This document shows, one piece after another, positions 25,775 to 34,481 of a stretch of 64,000 nucleotides of DNA. Every line of letters starts with the position of its first letter. Positions within the stretch are counted from its first letter, which is position 1. Under the pieces are notes generated by a model. The model saw only the letters and a list, made by a program, of their open reading frames with translations, made no database searches and had not been told where the DNA came from. The translations under genes were made by a program, and so were the position numbers. Source of the stretch: JAMXLO01 sp963819855 (GTDB lineage: Bacteria; Pseudomonadota; Alphaproteobacteria; Acetobacterales; Acetobacteraceae); NCBI GenBank assembly GCA_963819855.1, contig CAWFYC010000030.1, forward strand, positions 62,001 through 126,000. Reading direction: 5' to 3'.

Positions 25775-27538
25775 ATGAGTTACGATCTGCTGATCAAGAA
25801 CGCGCGCGTTGTGGATGGGTCCGGAGAGCCGTCATTCCAGGCGGACGTTGCGGTGCATCAAGGAAGAATTGTCGGCGTCGGGCGATACAACGGCGCCGCG
25901 GCCAAGCGGACCATCGACGCCGGCGGGCGGGTCGTCGCCCCGGGCTTCATCGATCACCATACGCACTTCGATCCGCAGGCGCTGTGGGACCCGTATTGCG
26001 GTTCCTCGGTGCAGAACGGTCACACCACGATCCTGGTCGGCCAATGCGGCCAGGTGATCGCCCCGGCGCGCCCCGGCGACCATGACTGGTACCTGGAATT
26101 CTTCGCCGAAGCCGAGGCGATCCCGATGAGCGTGATGCGCCAGGGCATCGACTTCACCTGGGAGTCGGTCGCCGAGTACATGGATGCGCTCGGCAAGCGT
26201 CGCGGCTGCAATGTCGGCACGCTGGTCGGCCATTCGGGCATCCGGCGCTACGTAATGGGCGAGGCGGCTTCGGAGCGCGCGGAGGCGACCCCCGACGAAC
26301 TCGCCGCCATGCAGCGGCTGATCAGTGACGCCATGTATGCCGGCGCGCTTGGCTTCAGCACCTCGCCGCTGGGCCGCGGCGATCCCGCCGGCGTCGGCAC
26401 CGATGCGGAGCGCCTGGCACTTGCCGACGTGCTCGGCGAACTGGGGACCGGCGTCATGCAGGTCTCGGGCGGCGCCCCCGGCGGCACCAAGGCGACCCGC
26501 CAGATGGCGCGCGACCTGGCCGCGCGAACCGGTCGCCCGACCATCTACAACCTCGTCACCCAGCCGATCGAACGGCCCGAGGAATGGCAGGAGCATCTGC
26601 GCTGGCTGGAAGATGCGTTCCACTCCGGCGCCCGCTGCTACGGTTCCTGCGTCTCCGTGGTGGCCGGACCGATCTTCGACCTGCGCCTTGGGCTCGACGT
26701 GCCGCAGGATGAGGACCTGACCAATCCGAACAGCCTGTTCGCCGGCATGCCGACCTGGGACAGGGTGATGGCGCTGCCCTACCAGGAGCGGATGCGCGCG
26801 TTCCGCGACAAGGAGACCCGCAAGGCGCTGAGCGCCGAGGCGGTCGAGGGCACGGTCGCGCAGGAGCGGCCAGGCACCGACCGGCGCGGCCGCGCGCGTG
26901 GCTTCTTCAACCGGCGCTGGGACCTGGTGCAGGTGTTCATGACCCAGCACGAGCGGAACCGGGCGCTCGAGGGCAAAAGCGTCGCGCAGATCGCCCAGGA
27001 GCAGGGCAAGAGCGTGATGGATGCGTTCCTCGACCTGTCGCTGGACGAGGATTTGCAGACGTTCTTCATCGGCGTCGACCGCAACACCGATCCGGCGGCG
27101 CAGAAGCAGATCCTCGGCTCGCCCTACACGGTGATCGGCACCAGCGACGGCGGCGCCCGTCCGCACTCGGCCGACCGCCATGAATACAGCACCCATCTGT
27201 TGGGACACTGGGTACGCGACCAGCAGATCATGTCGCTGGAGGAGGCGGTGCATCGGCTCACCGGCCGGACAGCGCTGATGCACGACATCGACGACCGCGG
27301 GTTCGTCGCCGCGGGCAAGGTGGCCGACCTCGTGTTGTTCGATCCCGACACGATCGCGTCCAGGCCGCGCGAGCCGGTCAACGATTTGCCGGGCGGTGGG
27401 GTGCGGGTGAAGCGCGATGCCGTGGGGATCGACTATGTGATCGTCAACGGCACCGTGCTGCTGGATCAGGGCGAACTGACCGACGCGCTCCCGGGTCAGA
27501 TCGTGCGTGGTCCGCTGCACCGCGCGAACCACCCGTAG
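25775..27538 (+). CDS. N-acyl-D-amino-acid deacylase family amidohydrolase
   Basis: This 587-residue amidohydrolase has the D-aminoacylase/dihydroorotase-like layout: a small beta-domain start (MSYDLLIKNARVVDGSGEPS), the metal site in PGFIDHHTHFDPQ (near residues 56-68), LVGHSGIRRYVMG, a long TIM barrel, and the terminal GTSDGGARPHSADRHEYST with the catalytic Asp, followed by GKVADLVLFDPDTI. The family hydrolyses N-acyl-D-amino acids or related cyclic amides in the cytoplasm. GGAGGAAG lies ahead of the ATG. A long insert in the middle is typical of members of unknown substrate. The next gene is 63 bases downstream. Confidence 0.92.
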   Translation: MSYDLLIKNARVVDGSGEPSFQADVAVHQGRIVGVGRYNGAAAKRTIDAGGRVVAPGFIDHHTHFDPQALWDPYCGSSVQNGHTTILVGQCGQVIAPARPGDHDWYLEFFAEAEAIPMSVMRQGIDFTWESVAEYMDALGKRRGCNVGTLVGHSGIRRYVMGEAASERAEATPDELAAMQRLISDAMYAGALGFSTSPLGRGDPAGVGTDAERLALADVLGELGTGVMQVSGGAPGGTKATRQMARDLAARTGRPTIYNLVTQPIERPEEWQEHLRWLEDAFHSGARCYGSCVSVVAGPIFDLRLGLDVPQDEDLTNPNSLFAGMPTWDRVMALPYQERMRAFRDKETRKALSAEAVEGTVAQERPGTDRRGRARGFFNRRWDLVQVFMTQHERNRALEGKSVAQIAQEQGKSVMDAFLDLSLDEDLQTFFIGVDRNTDPAAQKQILGSPYTVIGTSDGGARPHSADRHEYSTHLLGHWVRDQQIMSLEEAVHRLTGRTALMHDIDDRGFVAAGKVADLVLFDPDTIASRPREPVNDLPGGGVRVKRDAVGIDYVIVNGTVLLDQGELTDALPGQIVRGPLHRANHP

Positions 27539-27601
27539 CCACCACCGAGCCCTTCCCGCTGGACACGCGGGAGGGGCTCACGCCACTGCAAGGACCACGG
27601 C

Positions 27602-28591
27602 ATGAGCGAGACCAAGCACGACAGCTTCAGCTTCGCGGACTTCCGGCTGCAGAGCGGCGAGGTGCTGCCGGAGGTCACCATCGCCTACTGCACGCGTGGC
27701 CAGCTCGCAGCCGATGGGCGCAACGCGGTGCTGGTGACGCACGGCTACACCAGCGGGCATCGCATGATCGAATCCGGCGCCGGTTCGTCGGAAGGTTCAT
27801 GGAGCACGCTGGTCGGTCCCGGCGCGCCGATCGATACCGACCGGTGCTTCGTGGTGTGCTCCAACATGCTTGGTTCCAGCTATGGATCCACCAATGCGGC
27901 GTCGCGCGATCCGCGCACCGGGCGGCCGTATGGCTCGCGCTTCCCGCAGATCACCGTGGCCGACATCGTCACCGCCCAGCACCGATTGTTGGAGCATCTC
28001 GGTGTGCGTCATCTGCGCGCCGTGGTGGGGCCGTCGTACGGCGGGTTCCAGGCGTTTCAGTGGGCGGCGACGTTTCCCGATGACATGGACGGGGTCGTGC
28101 CGGTGGTGTCGTCGCCCCGCGCGCAGAGCCGCGATCGCGTGGCGACATTGCTGGCGCGATTCGAGCAGAACCCGAACTGGCATGGCGGCGACTACTACGA
28201 CACGCCAGGCATGTTCGACAGCCTGCTGGCGCTGCGGGCGGAGACGCTGAAGCGTTACGGCATGAACGCATCCGAAGCGGAGATCACCCGGATCGCATCG
28301 GTCTGGGCGAACGAGTTCGACGCGAATTCGCTGCTGATCCTTGGGCGGGCGATGGAGTTGTACGATGTGACGCCGGACCTGCATCGCATCCGCGTGCCAG
28401 TGCTGTATGTGCTGTCGCGGACGGACGAGCTGTTCCCGCCGAGCCTCGCGCCGGAGGTGATGGAGGCGCTACGCAACGCGGAAGTGAAGGCGGACTACTT
28501 CGAGATCGACAGCGAACTTGGGCACCTCGCATCCGGCGCCGATGCGGCAAAATGGGCACCAGTGCTGCGGCAGTTCATGGGCAGACTGTGA
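27602..28591 (+). CDS. Alpha/beta hydrolase, homoserine O-acetyltransferase (MetX)-like family
   Basis: This 329-residue alpha/beta-fold protein resembles MetX-type acyltransferases and related hydrolases. The oxyanion region is VTHGYTSGHRM, the early family loop FVVCSNMLGSSYGSTN is intact, and the nucleophile Ser is in VVGPSYGGFQAFQW. The C-terminal acid/base region reads LYVLSRTDELFPP (Asp) and ELGHLASG (His). True homoserine acetyltransferases are about 370 residues with a larger lid, so a hydrolase role seems more likely. It follows the amidohydrolase on the same strand and ends flush against the convergent isochorismatase gene. Confidence 0.88.
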   Translation: MSETKHDSFSFADFRLQSGEVLPEVTIAYCTRGQLAADGRNAVLVTHGYTSGHRMIESGAGSSEGSWSTLVGPGAPIDTDRCFVVCSNMLGSSYGSTNAASRDPRTGRPYGSRFPQITVADIVTAQHRLLEHLGVRHLRAVVGPSYGGFQAFQWAATFPDDMDGVVPVVSSPRAQSRDRVATLLARFEQNPNWHGGDYYDTPGMFDSLLALRAETLKRYGMNASEAEITRIASVWANEFDANSLLILGRAMELYDVTPDLHRIRVPVLYVLSRTDELFPPSLAPEVMEALRNAEVKADYFEIDSELGHLASGADAAKWAPVLRQFMGRL

Positions 28592-29296
28592 TTACGCCGT
28601 CGCCGGCTCCGCGCTGACACGCTCGATCATCGCGACCATCGTGTCGGTGTCGATCACGTCGCAGAACGTGTGCGCCATCGCCGACAGGGTTGCGTTGTGC
28701 TCGTCATCGTTGAAGGTCGCGTTGCCGTCCGCGATGAAGAACACCTTGTAGTTCAGCATCATCGCGTCGCGCGCAGTGGACTCACAGCACACCTGCGTTG
28801 CGGTGCCGGTGATGATCAGCGTGTCGATGCCGCGCCGTTGCAGAGCCGCGTGCAGATCGGACGAGCCGGGCGCGAAGGCGCCGAAGCGACGCTTCTGCAC
28901 CTGAAGGTCTGGCGGCAGTACCTCCAGGCCGGGCCAAAGCGCATGGCCGAACGCGCCAGGGGTGAACGTTTCGATCATACGCCGACGGCGCTCTGGACTG
29001 CAGAAGTGATCGAAGAACGTCGACCAGGTGGCGACAGCGATCTCATCGAACGTGTTCTGGACATAGACCACCAGACCTCCGGCGGCCCGCAGCGCGGAAC
29101 TGATCCGATTGACGCCGGGTACGATTTCGCGCGCCGTGGCGATCTCGGCCACCGCGCCCGGTGCCATGAAGCCGTTCTGCAAATCGACAACGACATGTGC
29201 GGTCGCCTCGGGGACCAGATTATCGAACACCCGCAACCCGCCGCGACGTTGCTTTGCCCTGCTGACGACATCCGGATGGATGACCGGTTTGTGCAT
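28592..29296 (-). CDS. Isochorismatase-like cysteine hydrolase
   Basis: This 234-residue protein is of the isochorismatase-like family, cytoplasmic hydrolases of ureido- or amide-containing compounds (such as biuret, N-carbamoyl amino acids, nicotinamide). The triad is visible: Asp in HVVVDLQNGFM (near 38), Lys in LQVQKRRFGAF, and Cys in GTATQVCCESTARDA. The frame is intact and the stop abuts the stop of the preceding gene with no gap. An AGAGGTG ribosome site lies before the ATG. Together with two amidases in the window, it points to nitrogen-compound breakdown. Confidence 0.9.
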   Translation of the reverse strand: MHKPVIHPDVVSRAKQRRGGLRVFDNLVPEATAHVVVDLQNGFMAPGAVAEIATAREIVPGVNRISSALRAAGGLVVYVQNTFDEIAVATWSTFFDHFCSPERRRRMIETFTPGAFGHALWPGLEVLPPDLQVQKRRFGAFAPGSSDLHAALQRRGIDTLIITGTATQVCCESTARDAMMLNYKVFFIADGNATFNDDEHNATLSAMAHTFCDVIDTDTMVAMIERVSAEPATA

Positions 29297-29435
29297 CTTG
29301 CACCTCTGCTAGGTACGGCACGGCAGTTTAGCGGCGCGGGAGCAGGCGCGACAACCACGGCGAAGATTCCAGTGGACAGCGCCCGAGGCTCTGTCATGCT
29401 GCGCTGCAGCATAACACTCAGCGGAGGCCCATGGC

Positions 29436-29624
29436 ATGAACCCAGGCGCCAGCGAAGCAGAATTCGAGGTAATGGCGAAGCAGACCGGTCTGCCGCTCAG
29501 CAAAGAACAGAAGGCCGCGCTGTACGATGCATACTGGATGCTGGAGGCGATGATCGACACGGTGAACAAGCCGATGCCACGCGAGATCGAACCGGCGCAC
29601 ATGTTCACCGCAGAGGTGCGGTGA
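29436..29624 (+). CDS. Small AtzG-like (DUF4089-type) amidase partner
   Basis: This 62-residue protein begins MNPGASEAEFEVMAKQTGLP and ends with PMPREIEPAHMFTAEVR. The helix-loop-helix plan and the terminal I-E-P-A-x-x-F pattern match DUF4089/AtzG, whose extended tail packs against the amidase. The stop overlaps the amidase start by one base (TGATG). The upstream small gene at 1629 has the same position relative to its amidase. Functionally it would be needed for amidase assembly. This is one of the better-supported small genes here. Confidence 0.8.
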   Translation: MNPGASEAEFEVMAKQTGLPLSKEQKAALYDAYWMLEAMIDTVNKPMPREIEPAHMFTAEVR

Positions 29625-31030
29625 TGGGCCCGATTCTCACCATCGCCGAGGCGTCGAAGCTGATCGCGGAAAAGAAGCTGTCGCCGGTCGAACTGACCAA
29701 GGACTGCATCGCCCGTATGAAAGCGCTCGACGACACGCTGCACGCGTTCATCCTGCCGACCGAGGAGCGCGCACTGGCCGACGCGCGCGCGGCCGAGGCG
29801 CGGGTGATGGCGGGCAGCGCCAAGGGGCCGTTGGACGGCATCCCGATCGGTCACAAGGACATCTACAACACCGCCGGCATCCGCACGACTGCACACTCCA
29901 AGCTCCTGGCGGACAATGTCCCGACACAGGATGCCACCACGGTGCGGAAATGGGCCGAGGCGGGCACCGTGCTGATGGGCAAGCTGTCCACGCATGAGTT
30001 CGCCATGGGCGGGCCGTCGTTCGACCTGCCCTGGCCGCCGGCGCGCAATCCGTGGAATCCGGAACATTTCACTTCCGGTTCCTCGTCCGGCACCGGGGCC
30101 GCGGTCGCGTCGGGCATGATCCTGGGCGGCACCGGCTCCGACACCGGCGGCTCGATCCGTGGACCAGCGGCGTTGTGCGGCATTGCCGGCATCAAGCCGA
30201 CCTACGGCCTGGTGAGCCGCGCGGGCGTGCTGCCGCTGTCGTTCAGCATGGACCATGCCGGGCCGATGGCATGGACCGTGGAGGACTGCGCTCTGCTGCT
30301 TCAGGCGATGGCCGGATACGATCCGAGCGATCCCGCCAGCGCCGATCGGCCGGTGGCGGATTTCGTCTCCGACATCGGCAAGGGCGTGAAGGGCATGCGC
30401 ATCGGCGTGGTGCGCCACTTCTTCGAGACCGACAATCCGGTCAGCCCCGCGACACTGGCGGGCATCAACCACGCGCTCGACGTGTTCGAGCACCTCGGCG
30501 CCGAGATCAGCGAGGTAAAGCTATCGCCGATGGCGGAGTACCACGCCTGCGGCTCGATCATCCTGACGTCGGAGGCGTACGCCGTGCACGAGCCGTGGCT
30601 GAAGACGCGGTTCAACGACTATGGTGAGCTTTTCCGCGACCGCCTGGCGCTGGGCGGCTTCATCCGCGCCACCGACTACGTGCAGGCTATGCGCCGCCGC
30701 CGCACGCTGTGCGAGGAGCTGAAGGCAGCGATGGCGGGCTATGACATCCTGGTGTCGGCCTCGCAGGCCACCGAGGCACCGAAGATCACCGAGGTGCCGA
30801 AGTGGAGCACGATGGATAAGCCGTCGCTGGCTATGCCGTTCAACCTGACCGGCTATCCGGCGATGAGTGTGTCGACCGGGTTTGGCGTGGGTGGGTTGCC
30901 GGTGTCGATGCAATTGATCGGCCGGCCATTCACTGAGGCGGTGCTGTTCCAGGCGGGGCACGCGTACGAGACCGCGGCGAGCACGCGCAAGCGGCGGCCG
31001 ACGATCGCGCTGGCTGAGGCGGCGGCCTAA
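29624..31030 (+). CDS. Amidase (amidase signature family, AtzE-like)
   Basis: This 468-residue amidase-signature enzyme has the Lys near residue 78 (IPIGHKDIYNTAG), the Ser-rich loop SGSSSGTGAAVA and the nucleophile Ser near 177 (GSDTGGSIRGP). It shares long stretches with the amidase at 238-1632, including MGKLSTHEFAMGGPSFDLP and KPTYGLVSR. The ATG at 29624 overlaps the small partner's stop; the frame is open much further upstream, but that part is not homologous. Substrate is unknown. It converges on the hydrolase at 31045 with a 14-base gap. Confidence 0.92.
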   Translation: MGPILTIAEASKLIAEKKLSPVELTKDCIARMKALDDTLHAFILPTEERALADARAAEARVMAGSAKGPLDGIPIGHKDIYNTAGIRTTAHSKLLADNVPTQDATTVRKWAEAGTVLMGKLSTHEFAMGGPSFDLPWPPARNPWNPEHFTSGSSSGTGAAVASGMILGGTGSDTGGSIRGPAALCGIAGIKPTYGLVSRAGVLPLSFSMDHAGPMAWTVEDCALLLQAMAGYDPSDPASADRPVADFVSDIGKGVKGMRIGVVRHFFETDNPVSPATLAGINHALDVFEHLGAEISEVKLSPMAEYHACGSIILTSEAYAVHEPWLKTRFNDYGELFRDRLALGGFIRATDYVQAMRRRRTLCEELKAAMAGYDILVSASQATEAPKITEVPKWSTMDKPSLAMPFNLTGYPAMSVSTGFGVGGLPVSMQLIGRPFTEAVLFQAGHAYETAASTRKRRPTIALAEAAA

Positions 31031-31044
31031 GGCCCAAGCTCGAC

Positions 31045-31734
31045 CTACCCCTCGACAATCAACCTCGCCAGTTCCTCCGCCGCCGTCAGCATCGGATAGT
31101 GCCCGGTGTCCAGCTCGTGCCATGTCGCGCCGAGCTTCTCCGCTGCACGACGCTGATGCGGCTCGCCGGGGTTAACCGCCTGCTTGCACCAGATGACGCT
31201 GGCCTTCCAAGCCTGCTGCCAGAAATGCGGCAGTTTCACGCGGTCATCCATCGCCGCCACCGGATGCGGCGTATAGCGATCCAGCGTCCAGGCCTTCGTC
31301 GCGCCGTCGAGACTCGCGAACATTCTCCCTGCCGCATCCTCGCGCGACGGACCGGTCGCGAGATCGCTCGTTACACGTGAGGTCCGATTGACGATGTCGC
31401 CGATGCGCTCGCCATCGAACAGCGCCAGCGCGTCGGCCAGCACCAGTCGGCCGATCCGCTCGCGCGCCAGTTCCGCCGCCTTGCATGCCACCATGCCACC
31501 GCTGCTGGTGCCAACCAGCACAACGTCGCGCAGATCCTCGAAGAACAGCAGTTCGGCGATCTCCGCGCCATGCGTCTCAGTGCTGATGCCAGGCCGCAGC
31601 GCGTGGCGGCGTTCGGCGCAACCATCCAGCGACGGGGCGAACACGCGATGCCCCCCTGCCGCCAGTCGAGCGGTGACACGCTGCCAAATCCAGCCGCCCT
31701 GATACGCGCCGTGAATCAATACGATATTTGCCAT
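31045..31734 (-). CDS. Alpha/beta hydrolase (methylesterase/esterase-like)
   Basis: This 229-residue protein is a small alpha/beta hydrolase. The oxyanion motif is VLIHGAYQGGWIWQ, the nucleophile Ser is in LVGTSSGGMVACKA, and the late His in ELDTGHYPMLTA. The layout resembles plant methylesterase/hydroxynitrile-lyase-like and EstC-type proteins that cleave small esters. MANIVLIHG at 31734 is chosen because GGGGGAAG is immediately upstream; nine more in-frame residues are possible. It is divergent from the CoA-transferase operon (75-base gap). Confidence 0.88.
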   Translation of the reverse strand: MANIVLIHGAYQGGWIWQRVTARLAAGGHRVFAPSLDGCAERRHALRPGISTETHGAEIAELLFFEDLRDVVLVGTSSGGMVACKAAELARERIGRLVLADALALFDGERIGDIVNRTSRVTSDLATGPSREDAAGRMFASLDGATKAWTLDRYTPHPVAAMDDRVKLPHFWQQAWKASVIWCKQAVNPGEPHQRRAAEKLGATWHELDTGHYPMLTAAEELARLIVEG

Positions 31735-31809
31735 TGTCGCTTCCCCCTTGGGGGCGAGCATAGTCGGCTTGTCTCGACCTCACAAAGTACCTGGGTTACG
31801 CTTCGCTGG

Positions 31810-32469
31810 ATGATCGACAAGTTCGTGCATTCCATGGCCGATGCCATGACCGGCATCGCCGACGGCTCCACAGTCCTGCTCGGCGGCTTCGGCGATGTCG
31901 GCATTCCCACGGCGCTGCTTGACGGCCTGATCGAACAAGGAGCGCGCGATCTCACCATCGTGGTGGTCGCCGGCGGACGCGATGGCAGCGCGATCGAGCG
32001 GCTGCTGTCGCTTGGCCGCGTCCGCAAACTGATCTGCAGCTTCGTGCGTCCCGCAAGTCTCGCCGGCCGTCTGTTGCAGCGCGGCGACCTGGAGGTGGAG
32101 GTCGTTCCGCAAGGCACCATGGCCGAACGCATGCGCGCGGCCGGCGCCGGAATCACCGGTTTCTACACGCCGACCGGCGCCGACACGTTGCTCGCCGAGG
32201 GACGCGAGACACGCGAGATCGGCGGCAGGCTCTGTCTGCTGGAATATCCGCTGCCCGGCGACGTCGCGCTGATCGAGGCGTGGAGCGCCGATCGCTGGGG
32301 CAACCTGACCTATCGCGACAGTGCGCGCAACTTCAATCCGGTGATAGCGATGGCGGCGAAGCTCAGCATCGCGATGACGCGCAACGTCGTGGCACTTGGC
32401 GAACTGACGCCGGAGACCATCGCCACACCTGGCATCTTCGTCGATCGCGTGCTGCACGTGCCGCTCTGA
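31810..32469 (+). CDS. 3-oxoacid CoA-transferase, subunit A
   Basis: This is the alpha subunit (219 residues) of a two-subunit class I CoA-transferase such as 3-oxoadipate or acetoacetate CoA-transferase. Motifs are GSTVLLGGFGDVGIPTALLD and GITGFYTPTGADTLLAEGRE. The ATG at 31810 gives the standard length; an upstream extension would read through the divergent promoter. Subunit B follows after 10 bases. The pair moves CoA from succinyl-CoA to a keto acid before thiolytic cleavage. Presence next to ring-cleavage-type enzymes hints at 3-oxoadipate, which is inference. Confidence 0.92.
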   Translation: MIDKFVHSMADAMTGIADGSTVLLGGFGDVGIPTALLDGLIEQGARDLTIVVVAGGRDGSAIERLLSLGRVRKLICSFVRPASLAGRLLQRGDLEVEVVPQGTMAERMRAAGAGITGFYTPTGADTLLAEGRETREIGGRLCLLEYPLPGDVALIEAWSADRWGNLTYRDSARNFNPVIAMAAKLSIAMTRNVVALGELTPETIATPGIFVDRVLHVPL

Positions 32470-32479
32470 GAGGACCCCG

Positions 32480-33124
32480 ATGGAAGTCTCCCCGCTCGAT
32501 CGCAATGGCATGGCGGCTTGGTGCGCGCGTGACATTCCCGAGGGATGGCTGGTCAATCTCGGCATCGGCATTCCGACACTGGTCGCCGACTTCGTGCCGC
32601 CGGAACACGAGGTGATCTTCCATGCCGAAAACGGCGTGATCGGCGTCGGCCCCGCGCCGGCGTCCGATGCGGTCAATCCATTCCTGATCAATGCCAGCAC
32701 CACGCATATCACCCTGCGCACCGGCGGATCCTACGTGCATCACGCCGACAGCTTCGCCATCGCGCGCGGCGGACATCTGGATCTGTGCGTGCTGGGTGCG
32801 TTCGAGGTTGCGGAAAACGGCGATATCGCCAACTGGGCGCGCTCGGCCGACGAGCCGGTGAAGCAGGTCGGCGGCGCGATGGATCTCGCGATCGGCGCGC
32901 AGCGGCTATGGGTGGTGATGGAGCATACCACGAAGGAAGGTGAGCCGCGTATCAGGCAACGCTGCACCTATCCGCTGACCGCGAAGGGTGTGGTGAAGCG
33001 GGTGTATACCAACCTGGCGGTGCTCGATGTCACGCCGCGCGGCTTTGTGGTGCGTGACATGATTCGCGGGATGACCCTGGAAGCATTGCAAGCCCGGACG
33101 GAGGCGACGCTGCATTCCGCGTAG
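32480..33124 (+). CDS. 3-oxoacid CoA-transferase, subunit B
   Basis: The beta subunit (214 residues) carries the catalytic glutamate, visible in HAENGVIGVGP. The N-terminal GWLVNLGIGIPTLVADF, the INASTTHITLRTGGS stretch and the GGHLDLCVLGAFEV strand are standard. It pairs with subunit A at 31810; together they form the active heterotetramer in the cytoplasm. The next gene, a substrate-binding protein, begins 15 bases on, so the operon links CoA-activation and uptake. Confidence 0.93.
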   Translation: MEVSPLDRNGMAAWCARDIPEGWLVNLGIGIPTLVADFVPPEHEVIFHAENGVIGVGPAPASDAVNPFLINASTTHITLRTGGSYVHHADSFAIARGGHLDLCVLGAFEVAENGDIANWARSADEPVKQVGGAMDLAIGAQRLWVVMEHTTKEGEPRIRQRCTYPLTAKGVVKRVYTNLAVLDVTPRGFVVRDMIRGMTLEALQARTEATLHSA

Positions 33125-33139
33125 CAGGAGGAACCGACG

Positions 33140-34468
33140 ATGACGACACCGATCAGCCGTCGACGTGCCCTGCAGATCGGCGCCGTCGCCTTGCCCCTTG
33201 TCCACATCCGCACCGCCGGCGCGGCTGGCAAGCTGGCGCTGGCGTTCTGGGATCATTGGGTACCTGGCGGCAACGACGCGATGACCAGACAGATCAATGC
33301 CTGGGCACGGAAGAACCAGGTGGAAGCCTCCATCGACTACATGAGCGCCGGTAACAAGCTGGTCATTACCGCGGCTGCGGAGGACCAGGCGAAGACCGGC
33401 CATGACGTGATCTCGCTGCCGGTCTGGGAAGTGCACAACCATGCGCATGCCTTCGAGCCGGTGGATGACGTGATGCAGCGGCTGACGTCGAAATACGGGC
33501 CAACCAACGAGGTATGCGAGTATCTCGCGAAGATCGGAGGCCACTGGATGGCCGTTCCGAGCAACTCCGGCGCGCAGAACCAGCCGCCATGCGGGCGTAT
33601 CGGCGTACTGAAGGACAAGGCCGGCCTCGATCTACTGGCGATGTATCCGGTTGACAGCGAGTACACGCAAGGTGCCGATGCATGGACGTGGGATGCGCAC
33701 CTGAAAGCGGCGGAAGCGTGTCACACGGCCGGCATGCCGTTCGCACTCGGCCTGTCGGATTGCGGCGACGCGGTGGACTTCCACGGCATGCTGTTCGCCG
33801 CGTTCGGCGCCGAACTGGTGGACGCCAAGGGCAACATCACCCTGCACACGCCGGAGATTCGGCAGGTGATGGAGTACGGCCAGCAACTGGTGAAATTCCT
33901 GCCAAGAGACGTGATGGCATATGACAGCGCCTCCAACAATCGCGCACTGATCTCCGGACAGAGTGCGCTGATCTTCAATCCACCCTCTGCCTGGGCGGTG
34001 GCGAAGCGCGATGCGCCGCAGGTGGCGCGCGACTGTTGGACCTTCTCCGCGCCGCGCGGTCCGAAGGGGCGCTTCGTCGCGTACAATCCGTATTTCTGGA
34101 GTATCTGGTCGTTCAGCCAGAACAAGACCGCGGCGAAGGAACTGCTGGAATATCTGTCCGAGCGCGAGCAGGTAGAGGAACGTACCCGCAAGGTGGAGGG
34201 CTTCGACGTGCCGTCGTTCGACAGCATGCTCGACTTCAAGATCTGGGAAGAGGTCGAGCCGCCGCGCGGCACCATGTTCCACTATCCGATCCGTCCGTCG
34301 CACCACGCGCGCCCGCACGTCGCGGGCACGCCGGCGCCACCAGACATCGCCGTGCAGATCTACAGTCGCGGCATCATGCCGAAAATGTTCGCACAATTGT
34401 TCTCCGGCCGATCCATCGAACAGTCGATCGCCTGGGCGGAGGAAGAACTGACCGGTTTCATGCGCTGA
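33140..34468 (+). CDS. Extracellular solute-binding protein (ABC type), Tat-exported
   Basis: This 442-residue protein begins with a twin-arginine signal (SRRRALQIGAVALPLVHIRT AGA region) and belongs to the family-1 (sugar/oligosaccharide-like) solute-binding proteins: KLALAFWDHWVPGGNDAM, the hinge region and the WFDLLS-like C-terminus are recognisable. It would be secreted folded by Tat and bind a ligand in the periplasm. No permease or ATPase genes are next to it. It sits between the CoA-transferase subunits and an alpha/beta hydrolase, so the ligand may be the substrate of this operon. Confidence 0.85.
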   Translation: MTTPISRRRALQIGAVALPLVHIRTAGAAGKLALAFWDHWVPGGNDAMTRQINAWARKNQVEASIDYMSAGNKLVITAAAEDQAKTGHDVISLPVWEVHNHAHAFEPVDDVMQRLTSKYGPTNEVCEYLAKIGGHWMAVPSNSGAQNQPPCGRIGVLKDKAGLDLLAMYPVDSEYTQGADAWTWDAHLKAAEACHTAGMPFALGLSDCGDAVDFHGMLFAAFGAELVDAKGNITLHTPEIRQVMEYGQQLVKFLPRDVMAYDSASNNRALISGQSALIFNPPSAWAVAKRDAPQVARDCWTFSAPRGPKGRFVAYNPYFWSIWSFSQNKTAAKELLEYLSEREQVEERTRKVEGFDVPSFDSMLDFKIWEEVEPPRGTMFHYPIRPSHHARPHVAGTPAPPDIAVQIYSRGIMPKMFAQLFSGRSIEQSIAWAEEELTGFMR

Positions 34469-34481
34469 CGGGAGACAGGCG

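Noticed and set aside
25832..27532. A 566-codon minus-strand frame antisense to the D-aminoacylase-like gene
   Set aside because: It is a mirror of a strongly conserved gene, rich in His/Arg/Ala, with no start site.
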